This document shows, one piece after another, positions 10,365 through 23,840 of a stretch of DNA of 45,877 bases. Under the pieces are notes generated by a model that saw only the letters and a list, made by a program, of their open reading frames with translations, did not search any database and had not been told where the DNA came from. A program made the translations under genes and the position numbers. The stretch spans positions 1 through 45,877 of the forward strand of contig SCUZ01000066.1 of NCBI GenBank assembly GCA_004322535.1. Direction: 5' to 3'. This DNA is from Rugosibacter sp. Its GTDB lineage: Bacteria > Pseudomonadota > Gammaproteobacteria > Burkholderiales > Rhodocyclaceae. The number at the start of each line of letters is the position of its first letter. Position 1 is the stretch's first letter.

Positions 10365-11693
10365 ATGAAACCTACTCTGGTTATTGTTGGCCGGCCCAAT
10401 GTGGGCAAGTCAACGCTTTTCAACCGCTTGACGCGTTCACGCGATGCCTTGGTTGCCGACCAGCCGGGCCTGACGCGAGATCGGCATTATGGTCACGGGC
10501 GCTTAGGGAGCAAGCCTCATCTGGTCGTGGATACCGGCGGGTTCGAGCCGCAAGCCAAAGAAGGCATCGTGCACGAAATGGCGCGTCAGGCCGAAGCGGC
10601 GATTGCAGAAGCCGATATGTTGTTGTTTGTCGTCGATGCGCGCGCGGGGCTGACGCCACAGGATATGGTGATAGCGGATTTGCTGCGACGTAGTGGCCGG
10701 CCTGTGTTGTTGGCCGTCAATAAGGGCGAGGGCATGGATCGTGCCGTTGTCAGCGCTGAATTCTATGAGTTGGGTTGCGGGGCGCCCTGCGTGATTTCTT
10801 CCGCACATGGCGATGGTGTGCGCGAACTGGTTGAGCTGGCGCTGGCCTCTTTCCCTGACGAGGCCGATGCTGGCGACCATGCGGCGGCAGGCCCCCGAGT
10901 CGCAATCGCTGGGCGCCCCAATGTGGGCAAGAGCACGCTGGTCAATACCTTGCTTGGCGAAGAGCGTGTCATCGCATTTGATATGCCGGGCACCACGCGC
11001 GATGCGATTGAAATTTCTTTTGAGCGCAATGGCAAGGCTTATACCTTGATTGATACCGCAGGATTACGGCGCAAGGGGCGGGTGTTTGAAGCCATTGAAA
11101 AGTTTTCCGTCATAAAAACCCTGCAAGCGGTCGAAGAAGCCAATGTTGTCGTGCTGATGGTCGATGCCAGCCAGGATATCTCCGATCAAGATGCCCATAT
11201 TGCCGGATTTTGCGTGGAGGCCGGGCGCGCCCTGGTGGTTGCCGTCAACAAATGGGATGCGATTGATTCCTACCACCGGGAACGGGTTAAGGAATCCATT
11301 GAGCATAAGCTTAATTTTCTAGGCTTTGCGCATGTGCATTACATCTCTGCCAGCAAGGGGCAGGGCATAGGCGGTGTTTTAGCTTCCGTCGATAAAGCCT
11401 ATGCCGCGGCGATGGCGAAAATGGCGACGCCTAAGCTCACCCGGGTACTCATCTCGGCGGTTGAAAAGCAGACGCCGCCACGGCATGGCTTGTTTCGTCC
11501 CAAGCTGCGCTATGCGCATCAAGGCGGCAGCAACCCGCCGATTATCGTGATTCATGGCAACATGCTCGAACACATTCCCGCCTCATACACGCGCTTTCTT
11601 GAGCGCTACTTTCTTGAGGCGTTCAAGCTGCAAGGCACGCCCTTGCGGATTCAATACAAAAGCTCTAAAAATCCGTTTGCCGATGAACGGTAA
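10365..11693 (+). CDS. der: Ribosome-assembly GTPase Der (EngA)
   Basis: Der is the double-GTPase needed for maturation of the 50S subunit. Both G domains are clear, with P-loops GRPNVGKS at residues 9-16 and 183-190, DTGG and DTAG switch motifs, and NKWD in the second domain. The first domain has NKGE where NKxD is standard. The KH-like C-terminal domain covers about residues 355-442 ([17 protein letters not shown]). Length is 442 residues. A copy of the dispersed DNA motif begins seven bases after its last base. Confidence 0.97.
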   Translation: MKPTLVIVGRPNVGKSTLFNRLTRSRDALVADQPGLTRDRHYGHGRLGSKPHLVVDTGGFEPQAKEGIVHEMARQAEAAIAEADMLLFVVDARAGLTPQDMVIADLLRRSGRPVLLAVNKGEGMDRAVVSAEFYELGCGAPCVISSAHGDGVRELVELALASFPDEADAGDHAAAGPRVAIAGRPNVGKSTLVNTLLGEERVIAFDMPGTTRDAIEISFERNGKAYTLIDTAGLRRKGRVFEAIEKFSVIKTLQAVEEANVVVLMVDASQDISDQDAHIAGFCVEAGRALVVAVNKWDAIDSYHRERVKESIEHKLNFLGFAHVHYISASKGQGIGGVLASVDKAYAAAMAKMATPKLTRVLISAVEKQTPPRHGLFRPKLRYAHQGGSNPPIIVIHGNMLEHIPASYTRFLERYFLEAFKLQGTPLRIQYKSSKNPFADER

Positions 11694-11699
11694 CGGCTG

Positions 11700-11724
11700 A
11701 AAAGTCGGCGCTGCTGGCACGGCG
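11700..11724 (+). repeat. Dispersed 25-bp motif, copy 2 (der-hfq gap)
   Basis: Carries AAAAGTCGGCGCTG and ends in ACGGCG, with 3 of 25 positions off consensus. It is the only copy outside a gene and lies in the 89-base der-hfq gap. It is not a palindrome and has no T-run, so it is not a terminator. No coding constraint can explain it here. Confidence 0.85.
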
Positions 11725-11782
11725 CGGAAAAATCGTTTACATTGTTCACTTAAACAACCCGAATCACCTAAAGGATGCAACC

Positions 11783-12022
11783 ATGAGTAATAAAGGGCAA
11801 ATGTTACAAGACCCGTTTTTGAATATTTTGCGTCGCGAGCACGTTCCTGTTGCTGTCTATTTAGTCAATGGCATTAAATTGCAAGGACAAATTGACTCTT
11901 TCGATCAGTATGTGGTGTTGCTGAAAAATACCGTGACCCAAATGGTCTATAAGCACGCCATATCAACGATCGTGCCTGTGCGCGCAATAGATCTGTCGCT
12001 TGAGGCTGATGCGCCTGATTGA
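11783..12022 (+). CDS. hfq: RNA chaperone Hfq
   Basis: Hfq is the hexameric Sm-like protein that pairs small RNAs with messages. The Sm1 part ([34 protein letters not shown]) and the Sm2 motif YKHAIS are intact. Length is 79 residues with a short acidic tail. AAGGA at 11771-11775 lies seven bases before the ATG. Overlapping inverted repeats (GTTTA...TAAAC and TTGTT...AACAA) sit in the leader around 11733-11756, of unknown meaning. The der-hfq-hflX order is conserved. Confidence 0.98.
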   Translation: MSNKGQMLQDPFLNILRREHVPVAVYLVNGIKLQGQIDSFDQYVVLLKNTVTQMVYKHAISTIVPVRAIDLSLEADAPD

Positions 12023-12088
12023 TGCGCCTCGGGATGGGTGTCGTCCCCACTGTTGCGCCAGCTTGCCTGCTGGATACCCTGATCATTG

Positions 12089-13240
12089 ATGTTTGATCGC
12101 CCTGCCAGCGGTGAAAATGCCGTGCTGGTTCAGCTTGATTTTGGCACAAGCGACTACGCCGAGCGTTTGTCTGAGTTTCATCTACTGGCTGAAAGTGCCG
12201 GTGCCAAGCCACTTGCCGTCGTCACCGGCAAGCGTGCGCGGCCCGATCCGGCGGTGTTCGCAGGCAAAGGGAAAGTGGCTGAGATCGCAGAACTAGTGCG
12301 TATTAACGAGGCAGCGGTCGTGTTGTTCAACCATGAACTGTCGCCCGCACAGCAACGCAATTTAGAGCGTGAGTTGCAATGCCTGGTCATTGACCGGAGC
12401 AGCCTTATCCTGGATATTTTTGCGTTGAGTGCCAAAAGTCATGAAGGCAAATTGCAAGTTGAGCTCGCGCAATTGCAGCACATGGCAACGCGTCTGGTGC
12501 GCGGCTGGACTCATCTCGAACGTCAAAAAGGCGGTATTGGGCTGCGTGGCCCGGGTGAAAAACAACTTGAAACCGATCGTCGCCTGCTGGGCCGGCGCGT
12601 TGCTTTGTTAAAAGAGCGGCTCAAGCAGCTTGAGCGCCAACGTGCTGTTCGTCGCAAGTCACGCCAGCGGCCAGCAGTTTTATCGGTATCGCTCGTCGGT
12701 TATACCAACGCGGGTAAAAGCACGTTGTTCAACGCTTTAACCAAGACAGATGGGTACACGGCAAACCAACTGTTTGCAACGCTGGATACAACCTCTCGGC
12801 AGTTATATGTGGAAGGTGCAGGCCAGATTGTGTTGTCTGATACAGTGGGTTTCATCCGCGATTTGCCACATTCATTGGTGGCTGCATTTCAATCTACCCT
12901 GGAGGAAACCGCGCAGGCTGACTTGTTATTGCATGTGGTGGATGCGGCTAGCGCAGATCGAGACCAGCAAATGGCCGCAGTTAATCAGGTGTTAGCCGAG
13001 ATTGGTGCCGCCGATGTGCCTCAGTTGGTCGCGTGGAACAAGATTGATCTTGCAGCGGCAAGTCCGGGGCTTCTGGAGGAGGGATGTGGTAACATTTCTG
13101 CCGTTCGACTAAGCGCAAAAACAGGCGAAGGCTTGCCGTTCTTGCGCCATGCGCTAGCCGAGTTTTCATATGCCCATCGGGTGTCGGATGCATCCAGGCC
13201 AGAGATCGATATGCTGGCTGACGATACGATGGCACCATGA
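12089..13240 (+). CDS. hflX: Ribosome-associated GTPase HflX
   Basis: HflX binds and splits stalled or stress-arrested ribosomes. The N-terminal domain (GKGKVAEIAELV, LSPAQQRNLERELQCLVIDR), the LAQLQHMATRLVRGWTHLE helix, the glycine-rich GLRGPGEKQLETDRR and the G domain (GYTNAGKST, DTVGFIRDLPH, WNKID) are all seen. Length is 383 residues from the ATG at 12089, which gives the usual MF(D/E)RP start. A TTG one codon earlier is less likely. It follows hfq by 66 bases and precedes hflK. Confidence 0.96.
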   Translation: MFDRPASGENAVLVQLDFGTSDYAERLSEFHLLAESAGAKPLAVVTGKRARPDPAVFAGKGKVAEIAELVRINEAAVVLFNHELSPAQQRNLERELQCLVIDRSSLILDIFALSAKSHEGKLQVELAQLQHMATRLVRGWTHLERQKGGIGLRGPGEKQLETDRRLLGRRVALLKERLKQLERQRAVRRKSRQRPAVLSVSLVGYTNAGKSTLFNALTKTDGYTANQLFATLDTTSRQLYVEGAGQIVLSDTVGFIRDLPHSLVAAFQSTLEETAQADLLLHVVDAASADRDQQMAAVNQVLAEIGAADVPQLVAWNKIDLAAASPGLLEEGCGNISAVRLSAKTGEGLPFLRHALAEFSYAHRVSDASRPEIDMLADDTMAP

Positions 13241-13336
13241 TTTTAATTTTTCCCTATACCTCATCTAGCCGCAGCAACCAGATACTGCGCTAAACTAAAT
13301 TAACGGAGCTATTTCACTGTGATAACCGGTATTTTG

Positions 13337-14617
13337 ATGTCGCTTAACGATCATGGCTGGGGTAATAAGCCTGAGAGCGGAAAAGGCGGAGATAAACAAG
13401 GGCCACCTGACTTGGAAGATTTATGGCGCGACATAAATCGCCGTCTATCCGGCGTTTTTGGCAATAAAAATTCAGCGCAACGTGGCCAAAATGGCAGCAA
13501 CGGTCCGAATGGACCGGGTAGTGGCAATAGTGGCGTACCCAGCTTCAGTCCGAAACAGTTTGGCGGCGGCCTGGGCATCATTGCGGCGTTGGTCGCTGTA
13601 GTGTGGCTGGGCAGCGGTTTTTACACGGTAGACGCATCGCAGCGCGGTGTGGTGCTGCAATTCGGTGCGTTCAAAGAAACCACCGAGCCGGGGCTTCGCT
13701 GGCGCTTACCGTGGCCAATTGAATCTCACGAGGTGGTCAATCTGACGGGCGTACGAACAGTCGAAATTGGCTATCGGGGCACAGAAAAAAACAAGGTGCC
13801 GCAAGAAGCCCTCATGCTGACAGACGATGAAAATATTGTGAGCGTGCAATTTGCCGTGCAGTATTTGTTAAAAGACCCCAAAGCCTACTTGTTTAAAAAC
13901 CGTAATCCCGATGATGCGGTGACGCAAGCAGCGGAAACAGCAATTCGCGAGATTGTTGGCAAAAGCAAAATGGATTTTGTATTGTACGAAGGACGCGATC
14001 AGATTGCGGCAAATACGCAAAAGCTGATTCAGGAAATTCTCGACCGCTATGAGACAGGTATCCAGATACGTTCGGTCAGTATGCAGGGTACCCAACCGCC
14101 CGAGCAGGTACAGGCGGCGTTTGATGATGCAGTTAAAGCCGGGCAGGATCGTGAGCGGGCCAAGAACGAAGGTCAAGCTTATGCCAATGATGTCATTCCG
14201 CGTGCGCGTGGTACGGCTTCCCGCCTGACGGAAGAATCCAATGGCTATAAGCAGCGCATCATTGCCACAGCCGAAGGCGATGCATCGCGCTTCAAGCAAA
14301 TTCTTGTCGAATATAAAAAGGCGCCTGAAGTCACGCGTAGTCGCATGTATCTGGATACCGTGCAGCAGGTCTATGCCAATACCAGTAAGGTGATGATTGA
14401 TGCCAAGGGGTCCGGTAATTTGTTGTATTTACCACTGGATAAACTGATGCAAGCGGCGGCGGGTGTGGCTGTTACGCCAACGGAGGAGGCAGCAAGCGCT
14501 CCGCGCGGCGTGCCGCCAGCGCCGACTATTGCCGCGCCACCGCAGCTTGAGCGCACAGCGCCAGGCGATGGTCGCTCGCGAGAAACAATGCGCTCGCGGG
14601 AACGAGGGGAACGCTGA
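13337..14617 (+). CDS. hflK: FtsH protease modulator HflK
   Basis: HflK and HflC form a membrane-bound SPFH complex that encloses FtsH and limits its proteolysis. The N-terminal tail is rich in Gly/Asn/Pro, a membrane helix covers about residues 78-98, and the SPFH domain follows (VDASQRGVVLQFGAF, GLRWRLPWPIE). A Pro/Ala/Arg-rich tail ends the protein. The ATG at 13337 gives the usual MSLND start. An in-frame GTG at 13319, ten bases after GGAG, would add six residues and has the better ribosome-binding site. It joins hflC by a TGATG junction. Confidence 0.95.
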   Translation: MSLNDHGWGNKPESGKGGDKQGPPDLEDLWRDINRRLSGVFGNKNSAQRGQNGSNGPNGPGSGNSGVPSFSPKQFGGGLGIIAALVAVVWLGSGFYTVDASQRGVVLQFGAFKETTEPGLRWRLPWPIESHEVVNLTGVRTVEIGYRGTEKNKVPQEALMLTDDENIVSVQFAVQYLLKDPKAYLFKNRNPDDAVTQAAETAIREIVGKSKMDFVLYEGRDQIAANTQKLIQEILDRYETGIQIRSVSMQGTQPPEQVQAAFDDAVKAGQDRERAKNEGQAYANDVIPRARGTASRLTEESNGYKQRIIATAEGDASRFKQILVEYKKAPEVTRSRMYLDTVQQVYANTSKVMIDAKGSGNLLYLPLDKLMQAAAGVAVTPTEEAASAPRGVPPAPTIAAPPQLERTAPGDGRSRETMRSRERGER

Positions 14618-15492
14618 TGCAACGCTCATTATCTTTTATCGCGACACTTTTCTTTGGCTTGCTGGTGCTCGCTTCAATGACTATCTTTACGGTAGATCAA
14701 CGCCAGTATGCGATTATTTTTCAGCTGGGTGAAGTCAAGTCGGTGATTTCCGAGCCTGGTCTGGTTTTTAAATGGCCCATGATTCAGAATGTCCGTTTTT
14801 TTGATAAGCGCATCTTGACGCTTGATTCGGCGGAGCCAGAGCGTTTTCTGACGGCCGAAAAAAAACCGGTGCAGGTGGACTCTTTCGTTAAATGGCGCAT
14901 CCACAATGTGAAGCAATACTATATTTCCGTAGGTGGCGATGAGGCGGTGGCGAAAACCCGGCTGATGCAAACAGTCAATTCAGGTTTGCGTGAAGAGTTT
15001 GGTCGGCGCACGGTGCACGATGTCGTTTCGGGTAAGCGCGAAAGCATCATGGTTGAGGTGCAAAAAAAGGCCGATGCGGACATGCGTGCCATTGGCGTGG
15101 AAATTGTTGATGTGCGCCTCAAGCGTGTGGACTTGCCGCCAGAAGTTTCTGAATCGGTTTACCGTCGCATGGAAACCGAGCGCAAGCGGGTAGCGAATGA
15201 ATTGCGATCGCAAGGTGCTGCTGATTCGGAAAAAATCCGTGCGAATGCGGACCGGCAAAGCGAGATTATCATTGCCGAGGCCTATCGCGATGCGCAGCAG
15301 ATCAAAGGCCAGGGGGATGCTAAAGCCGCCTCGATTTACGGGCAGGCCTTTGGTGCCAATCCTGAGTTCTATTCTTTCTATCGTAGCCTGGAGGCTTATC
15401 GTGCCAGTTTCAAAAACAAGAGCGATTTGCTGGTCATCGAACCGAATTCCGAATTCTTCAAATATCTGAAGAATAGCGGGCGTGGAAAGTAG
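14617..15492 (+). CDS. hflC: FtsH protease modulator HflC
   Basis: This is the partner of HflK in the SPFH complex around FtsH. An N-terminal membrane helix (about residues 5-24) is followed by VDQRQYAIIFQLGEVK and GLVFKWPMIQNVRFFDKR, typical HflC sequence, then a long charged helix (ERKRVANELRSQGA to KGQGDAKAA) and the C-terminal EFYSFYRSLEAYR. Length is 291 residues. The ATG shares a base with the hflK stop, so the two are probably co-translated. Confidence 0.97.
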   Translation: MQRSLSFIATLFFGLLVLASMTIFTVDQRQYAIIFQLGEVKSVISEPGLVFKWPMIQNVRFFDKRILTLDSAEPERFLTAEKKPVQVDSFVKWRIHNVKQYYISVGGDEAVAKTRLMQTVNSGLREEFGRRTVHDVVSGKRESIMVEVQKKADADMRAIGVEIVDVRLKRVDLPPEVSESVYRRMETERKRVANELRSQGAADSEKIRANADRQSEIIIAEAYRDAQQIKGQGDAKAASIYGQAFGANPEFYSFYRSLEAYRASFKNKSDLLVIEPNSEFFKYLKNSGRGK

Positions 15493-15514
15493 TCAGGCGT
15501 AGCGACTGTAGGCC

Positions 15515-15700
15515 ATGTACAAGACATTGTTACTTGCTTTTGCGTTGATGCTGCTCATCGAGGGTTTGCTGCCATTTTTGGCACCACACGTCTGGCGTGA
15601 CACGTTTCGTCGATTGACCGAATTGGCCGATGGTCAAATTCGGTTTATTGGCTTGTCATCAATGGTGCTTGGCTTAATCTTATTGATCTTATTTCGTTAA
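15515..15700 (+). CDS. DUF2065 small membrane protein
   Basis: A 61-residue protein with two hydrophobic segments (about 4-22 and 43-60) around a short basic loop (RDTFRRLTELAD). This matches the DUF2065 family commonly found between hflC and hisZ or purA in beta- and gammaproteobacteria. Its function is not known to me. The setting suggests a role near the HflKC-FtsH membrane complex, which is inference. It starts 22 bases after hflC and ends five bases before hisZ. Confidence 0.88.
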   Translation: MYKTLLLAFALMLLIEGLLPFLAPHVWRDTFRRLTELADGQIRFIGLSSMVLGLILLILFR

Positions 15701-15705
15701 TCAGT

Positions 15706-18184
<2,479 letters not shown>

Positions 18185-18208
18185 ACCTGCGTAAGCAATG
18201 TGCAGGTA

Positions 18209-18239
18209 ACAAGGGTCGCTTGCGCGACCCTTGTGTTTT
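18209..18239 (+). terminator. Rho-independent terminator after purA
   Basis: Perfect 11-base stem ACAAGGGTCGC (18209-18219) / GCGACCCTTGT (18224-18234) with a four-base loop, then GTTTTA. It separates the purA transcript from queA. A smaller inverted repeat CCTGC/GCAGG lies just before it (18186-18206). Confidence 0.85.
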
Positions 18240-18257
18240 ACTCGAGTGACTTTTTGC

Positions 18258-20404
<2,147 letters not shown>

Positions 20405-20462
20405 TCAGTCGCATTTGGCCGATCTTGGCCGATATCCATTTCAATAAATCTAGGAGAGTTTT

Positions 20463-20804
20463 GTGTTTATTTCAAATGCGTATGCCCAGGCGAGTAGTGC
20501 AGCAGCGGATCCGCTAGGTGGCTTGATGGGCATGCTGCCTATCGTGCTCATGTTTATTGTGTTGTGGTTCTTGATGATTCGTCCACAGATGCGCAAAGCC
20601 AAAGAGCAGCAAAAAATGATTGCCGAGCTCGCCAAGGGTGATGAGGTGGTGACTCAGGGTGGAATCGCCGGACGTATCAGTCGGCTAGGTGAGAATTATC
20701 TGGGCCTGGAAGTTGCCGACAGCAAAGAAGGCGCCATTGAAATCACCGTACAAAAATCAGCCGTTGCGGCCTTGTTGCCCAAAGGTTCCCTGAAAAATCT
20801 TTAA
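20463..20804 (+). CDS. yajC: Sec translocon accessory subunit YajC
   Basis: YajC joins SecD and SecF in the complex that helps drive protein export. It has 113 residues with a GTG start after AGGAGAG at 20452-20458. It carries one N-terminal membrane helix (about residues 20-41, ending FLMIRPQMRKAKE) and the small YajC domain with LAKGDEVVTQGGIAGRI. The tgt-yajC-secD-secF order is the conserved one. Confidence 0.96.
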   Translation: MFISNAYAQASSAAADPLGGLMGMLPIVLMFIVLWFLMIRPQMRKAKEQQKMIAELAKGDEVVTQGGIAGRISRLGENYLGLEVADSKEGAIEITVQKSAVAALLPKGSLKNL

Positions 20805-20814
20805 TTTGCCGCAT

Positions 20815-20846
20815 GGCCTGACATCACCCTGATGTCAGGCCCTGGC
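20815..20846 (+). terminator. Strong hairpin between yajC and secD
   Basis: Perfect 12-base stem GGCCTGACATCA (20815-20826) / TGATGTCAGGCC (20830-20841) with a CCC loop, followed by CTGGCTTTTA. The T-run is short and begins a few bases late, so it may be a leaky terminator or an RNA-processing or stabilising hairpin that sets YajC above SecD. Confidence 0.55.
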
Positions 20847-20865
20847 TTTTATCTGGTCTGCACAC

Positions 20866-22743
20866 ATGAACCGTTATCCGCTCTGGAAAAACATTCTGGT
20901 ATTCATTATTGTGGTCTTTGGGCTGGTCTATACGATTCCCAACTTTTTTGGTGAAGCGCCAGCGGTTCAGGTGACGAGCGTTAAAGCCACCATCAAGGTG
21001 GATACTGGATTGTTGGCAACCGTCGAGGCCGCACTGCAAGCCGCAGCGGTCAAGCCCACGGCACTCACCATGGACAGCAACAGTGTGCGTGTGCGCTTGG
21101 CGGATACAGATACGCAACTCAAGGCAAAAGATATCGTCGAGAAAGCGCTGAACCCTGATCCTGCCAATGCAAGTTATAGCGTCGCCTTGAATCTGGTGTC
21201 CAATTCACCCGCATGGCTGACCAGCATCCATGCCTTGCCAATGTATTTGGGCCTGGATTTGCGCGGTGGCGTGCATTTTCTGCTGCAAGTGGATATGAAA
21301 GGTGCGCTAACCAAGCGTCTTGATTCGATCAGCGCCGACTTGCGTAGTTTGCTGCGCGAAAAAAGCATTCGTCACAGCGGGATTGATCGCGACAAGCAGG
21401 GTATCGCCATTCATTTTCGCGATGCCGATATGCGCAACCAGGCGCGGGCATTACTGGCGGATAGCCAACCTGATCTTGCCTTGGTTAATGTTCAGGAGGG
21501 TGCCGAATTCAAGCTGGTGGCCACATTAAAACCTGAAGCCGGAAAACGGATTCAGGAATATGCGATCAAGCAAAACATTGTTACCTTGCATAACCGGATC
21601 AATGAACTCGGCGTTGCCGAACCGGTGATACAGCAGCAAGGTGCGGACCGCGTAGTCGTTCAGCTGCCGGGCGTACAAGACACGGCGAAAGCGAAAGACA
21701 TCCTTGGCCGTACGGCAACGCTTGAAGTACGCATGGTGGACGATGAGGCCAGCAATAACCCGAGCATCATGGCGCAGGCGGCGACTGGCCAACCGCCGGT
21801 GGGCACGGAATATTATGTTGAGCGCGGGGGACGTCCCTTGCTGGTGAAAAAGCAAGTCGTGTTAACGGGTGAGCGCTTAACAGATGCCCAGCCAGGGTTT
21901 GATGGGCAAACCCAGGAAGCCGCAGTACACCTCACGCTGGATGCTGCCGGCGCACGAATTTTCAAGGATGTGACGCGAGAAAGCGTTGGGCGACGCATGG
22001 CGATTTTGCTGATTGAAAAAGGCAAGGGCGAAGTGGTAACCGCACCGGTTATTCGCTCGGAAATTGGCGGCGGACGAGTGCAAATTTCAGGCCGCATGAC
22101 CACCAATGAAGCCGCCGATGTAGCCTTGCTATTGCGCGCTGGCTCACTGGCAGCACCGATGGAAATTATCGAAGAGCGCACTATAGGCCCCAGCCTGGGC
22201 GCAGACAATATTGCCAAGGGATTTCATTCCACTCTGTGGGGTTTTACTGCCATCGCGGGGTTCATGATGGCGTATTACCTCATGTTTGGTGTTGTCTCGG
22301 TGATCGCGCTATCAGCTAATCTACTGTTGCTGGTGGCTTTGCTCTCGCTGCTGCAAGCTACGCTGACGCTGCCGGGCATTGCTGCCATTGCGCTGGCACT
22401 GGGTATGGCAATTGATTCCAACGTATTGATCAACGAACGCATCCGCGAAGAGTTGCGCAGTGGAAGCACGCCGCAAGCGGCCATAACGGCAGGCTACGAG
22501 CGGGCTTGGGCGACGATTGTTGATTCCAATGTAACCACTTTGATCGCTGGCATCTCCTTGTTGGTTTTTGGTTCCGGTGCGGTGCGCGGTTTTGCGGTGG
22601 TGCATTGCCTGGGTATTTTGACCTCTATCTTCAGTTCGGTCGTGATTTCCCGTGCGTTGGTCAACCTGATTTATGGCCGCCGTCGCAAGCTCGAAGGCCT
22701 GTCGATTGGCCAGATATGGAAGTCCAGTAGCAGCAAGGCGTAA
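20866..22743 (+). CDS. secD: Protein translocase subunit SecD
   Basis: SecD and SecF use the proton gradient to pull exported proteins out of SecYEG on the periplasmic side. It has a first membrane helix at about residues 7-25, a large periplasmic P1 region with LGLDLRGGVHFLLQVD, and five more helices after about residue 445, including the conserved LALGMAIDSNVLINERIREEL. Length is 625 residues, normal. An antisense 12-base match to the core of the dispersed motif lies at 21330-21341. Confidence 0.97.
   Translation: MNRYPLWKNILVFIIVVFGLVYTIPNFFGEAPAVQVTSVKATIKVDTGLLATVEAALQAAAVKPTALTMDSNSVRVRLADTDTQLKAKDIVEKALNPDPANASYSVALNLVSNSPAWLTSIHALPMYLGLDLRGGVHFLLQVDMKGALTKRLDSISADLRSLLREKSIRHSGIDRDKQGIAIHFRDADMRNQARALLADSQPDLALVNVQEGAEFKLVATLKPEAGKRIQEYAIKQNIVTLHNRINELGVAEPVIQQQGADRVVVQLPGVQDTAKAKDILGRTATLEVRMVDDEASNNPSIMAQAATGQPPVGTEYYVERGGRPLLVKKQVVLTGERLTDAQPGFDGQTQEAAVHLTLDAAGARIFKDVTRESVGRRMAILLIEKGKGEVVTAPVIRSEIGGGRVQISGRMTTNEAADVALLLRAGSLAAPMEIIEERTIGPSLGADNIAKGFHSTLWGFTAIAGFMMAYYLMFGVVSVIALSANLLLLVALLSLLQATLTLPGIAAIALALGMAIDSNVLINERIREELRSGSTPQAAITAGYERAWATIVDSNVTTLIAGISLLVFGSGAVRGFAVVHCLGILTSIFSSVVISRALVNLIYGRRRKLEGLSIGQIWKSSSSKA
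21330..21341 (-). repeat. Core-only match to the dispersed motif (secD, antisense)
   Basis: Reading the minus strand gives AAGTCGGCGCTG, the 12-base core, but the flanks and right half do not match. It may be chance. Confidence 0.2.
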
Positions 22744-22801
22744 GGATTAAAACGCGATTCGCAAACCGGCCAACCTGGCAGCCTAAAGACGAGAGATAAA
22801 A

Positions 22802-23779
22802 ATGGAATTTTTCCGCATCAAAAAAGATATTCCTTTCATGCGCCATGCCTTGGTGTTCAACATCATTTCGTTGATCACTTTCTTGCTGGCGGTGTTTTTC
22901 CTGGTAACGCGCGGCTTGAGCTTCTCTATTGAATTCACCGGGGGAACGCTGCTTGAGGTGAGCTATCCGCATGCACCCGCGCTGGAAGGTCTACGCCACC
23001 AGCTGGAAGTCGATGGATTTACGGATACCCAAGTGCAAAACTTTGGCTCGTCACGTGATGTGCTGATTCGCGTACCGCCCGCTAAAGGTGAGGGACAAGA
23101 TGTCAGCTCATCCAAGGTGGGCGAGCGGGTCATGGCGTCTTTGCTAAAAGTCGGCGTTGGTGATACGGCGGCAAATGGCACAATGCAAGCCAACAAGCCT
23201 GAACTCAAGCGTGTTGAATTTGTCGGGCCCCAGGTAGGCAAGGAGCTGGCATCCGATGGCGCGCTGGCGTTGCTATCGGTGGTGATAGGTATTGTGGCTT
23301 ATCTGGCATTGCGTTTTGAATGGCGTTTTGCGGTGTCTGCCATCATCGCCAATTTGCACGACGTGGTTATTATTCTTGGTTTTTTTGCGCTCTTCCAGTG
23401 GGAGTTTTCATTGCCTGTGCTGGCTGCGGTATTGGCGGTTCTGGGTTATTCCGTGAATGAATCGGTCGTAGTGTTTGACCGTGTGCGTGAGACCTTCAAA
23501 AAGAAACGCGGCTTGACGACACCGCAGGTGCTGGACCATGCGATTACCAGCACCATTTCACGGACGGTGATTACTCACGGATGCACGCAGATGATGGTGA
23601 CTTCAATGCTTATTTTCGGTGGCACGGCATTGCATTATTTCGCGCTTGCACTGACCATCGGCATCTTGTTCGGGATTTATTCTTCAGTACTTGTGGCCAG
23701 CCCGCTTGTCATGTGGCTTGGCGTATCACGCGAGCAGTTTATTAAAGCCAAGGTTGAAAAGCAGGAGGCTGTCGTTTAA
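22802..23779 (+). CDS. secF: Protein translocase subunit SecF
   Basis: SecF is the partner of SecD. It has six membrane helices, with SIEFTGGTLLEVSYP after the first and RRVEFVGP-type sequence (KRVEFVGPQVGKELA) before the second, and the conserved LGYSVNESVVVFDRVRE. Length is 325 residues. GAGAG at 22790-22794 precedes the ATG. The periplasmic linker at residues 116-132 (starting KVGVGDTA, encoded by the dispersed motif) is longer than the E. coli equivalent. It ends at a two-way hairpin facing gst. Confidence 0.97.
   Translation: MEFFRIKKDIPFMRHALVFNIISLITFLLAVFFLVTRGLSFSIEFTGGTLLEVSYPHAPALEGLRHQLEVDGFTDTQVQNFGSSRDVLIRVPPAKGEGQDVSSSKVGERVMASLLKVGVGDTAANGTMQANKPELKRVEFVGPQVGKELASDGALALLSVVIGIVAYLALRFEWRFAVSAIIANLHDVVIILGFFALFQWEFSLPVLAAVLAVLGYSVNESVVVFDRVRETFKKKRGLTTPQVLDHAITSTISRTVITHGCTQMMVTSMLIFGGTALHYFALALTIGILFGIYSSVLVASPLVMWLGVSREQFIKAKVEKQEAVV
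23146..23170 (+). repeat. Dispersed 25-bp motif, copy 4 (secF)
   Basis: Carries AAAAGTCGGCGTTGG and ends in ATACGGCG, one position off consensus. It encodes KVGVGDTA in a variable periplasmic linker of SecF. Confidence 0.88.
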
Positions 23780-23789
23780 TCGGGTTCGC

Positions 23790-23828
23790 GGTTCCCTTGG
23801 CGAAATCATTTCGCCAAGGGAACCGGTT
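23790..23828. terminator. Bidirectional terminator between secF and gst
   Basis: Long inverted repeat GGTTCCCTTGGCGAAAT (23790-23806) / ATTTCGCCAAGGGAACC (23808-23824) followed on the + strand by GGTTTT. It lies between two convergent genes and could end both transcripts, though the T-run is clearest for secF. Confidence 0.8.
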
Positions 23829-23840
23829 TTCGCACATGCT

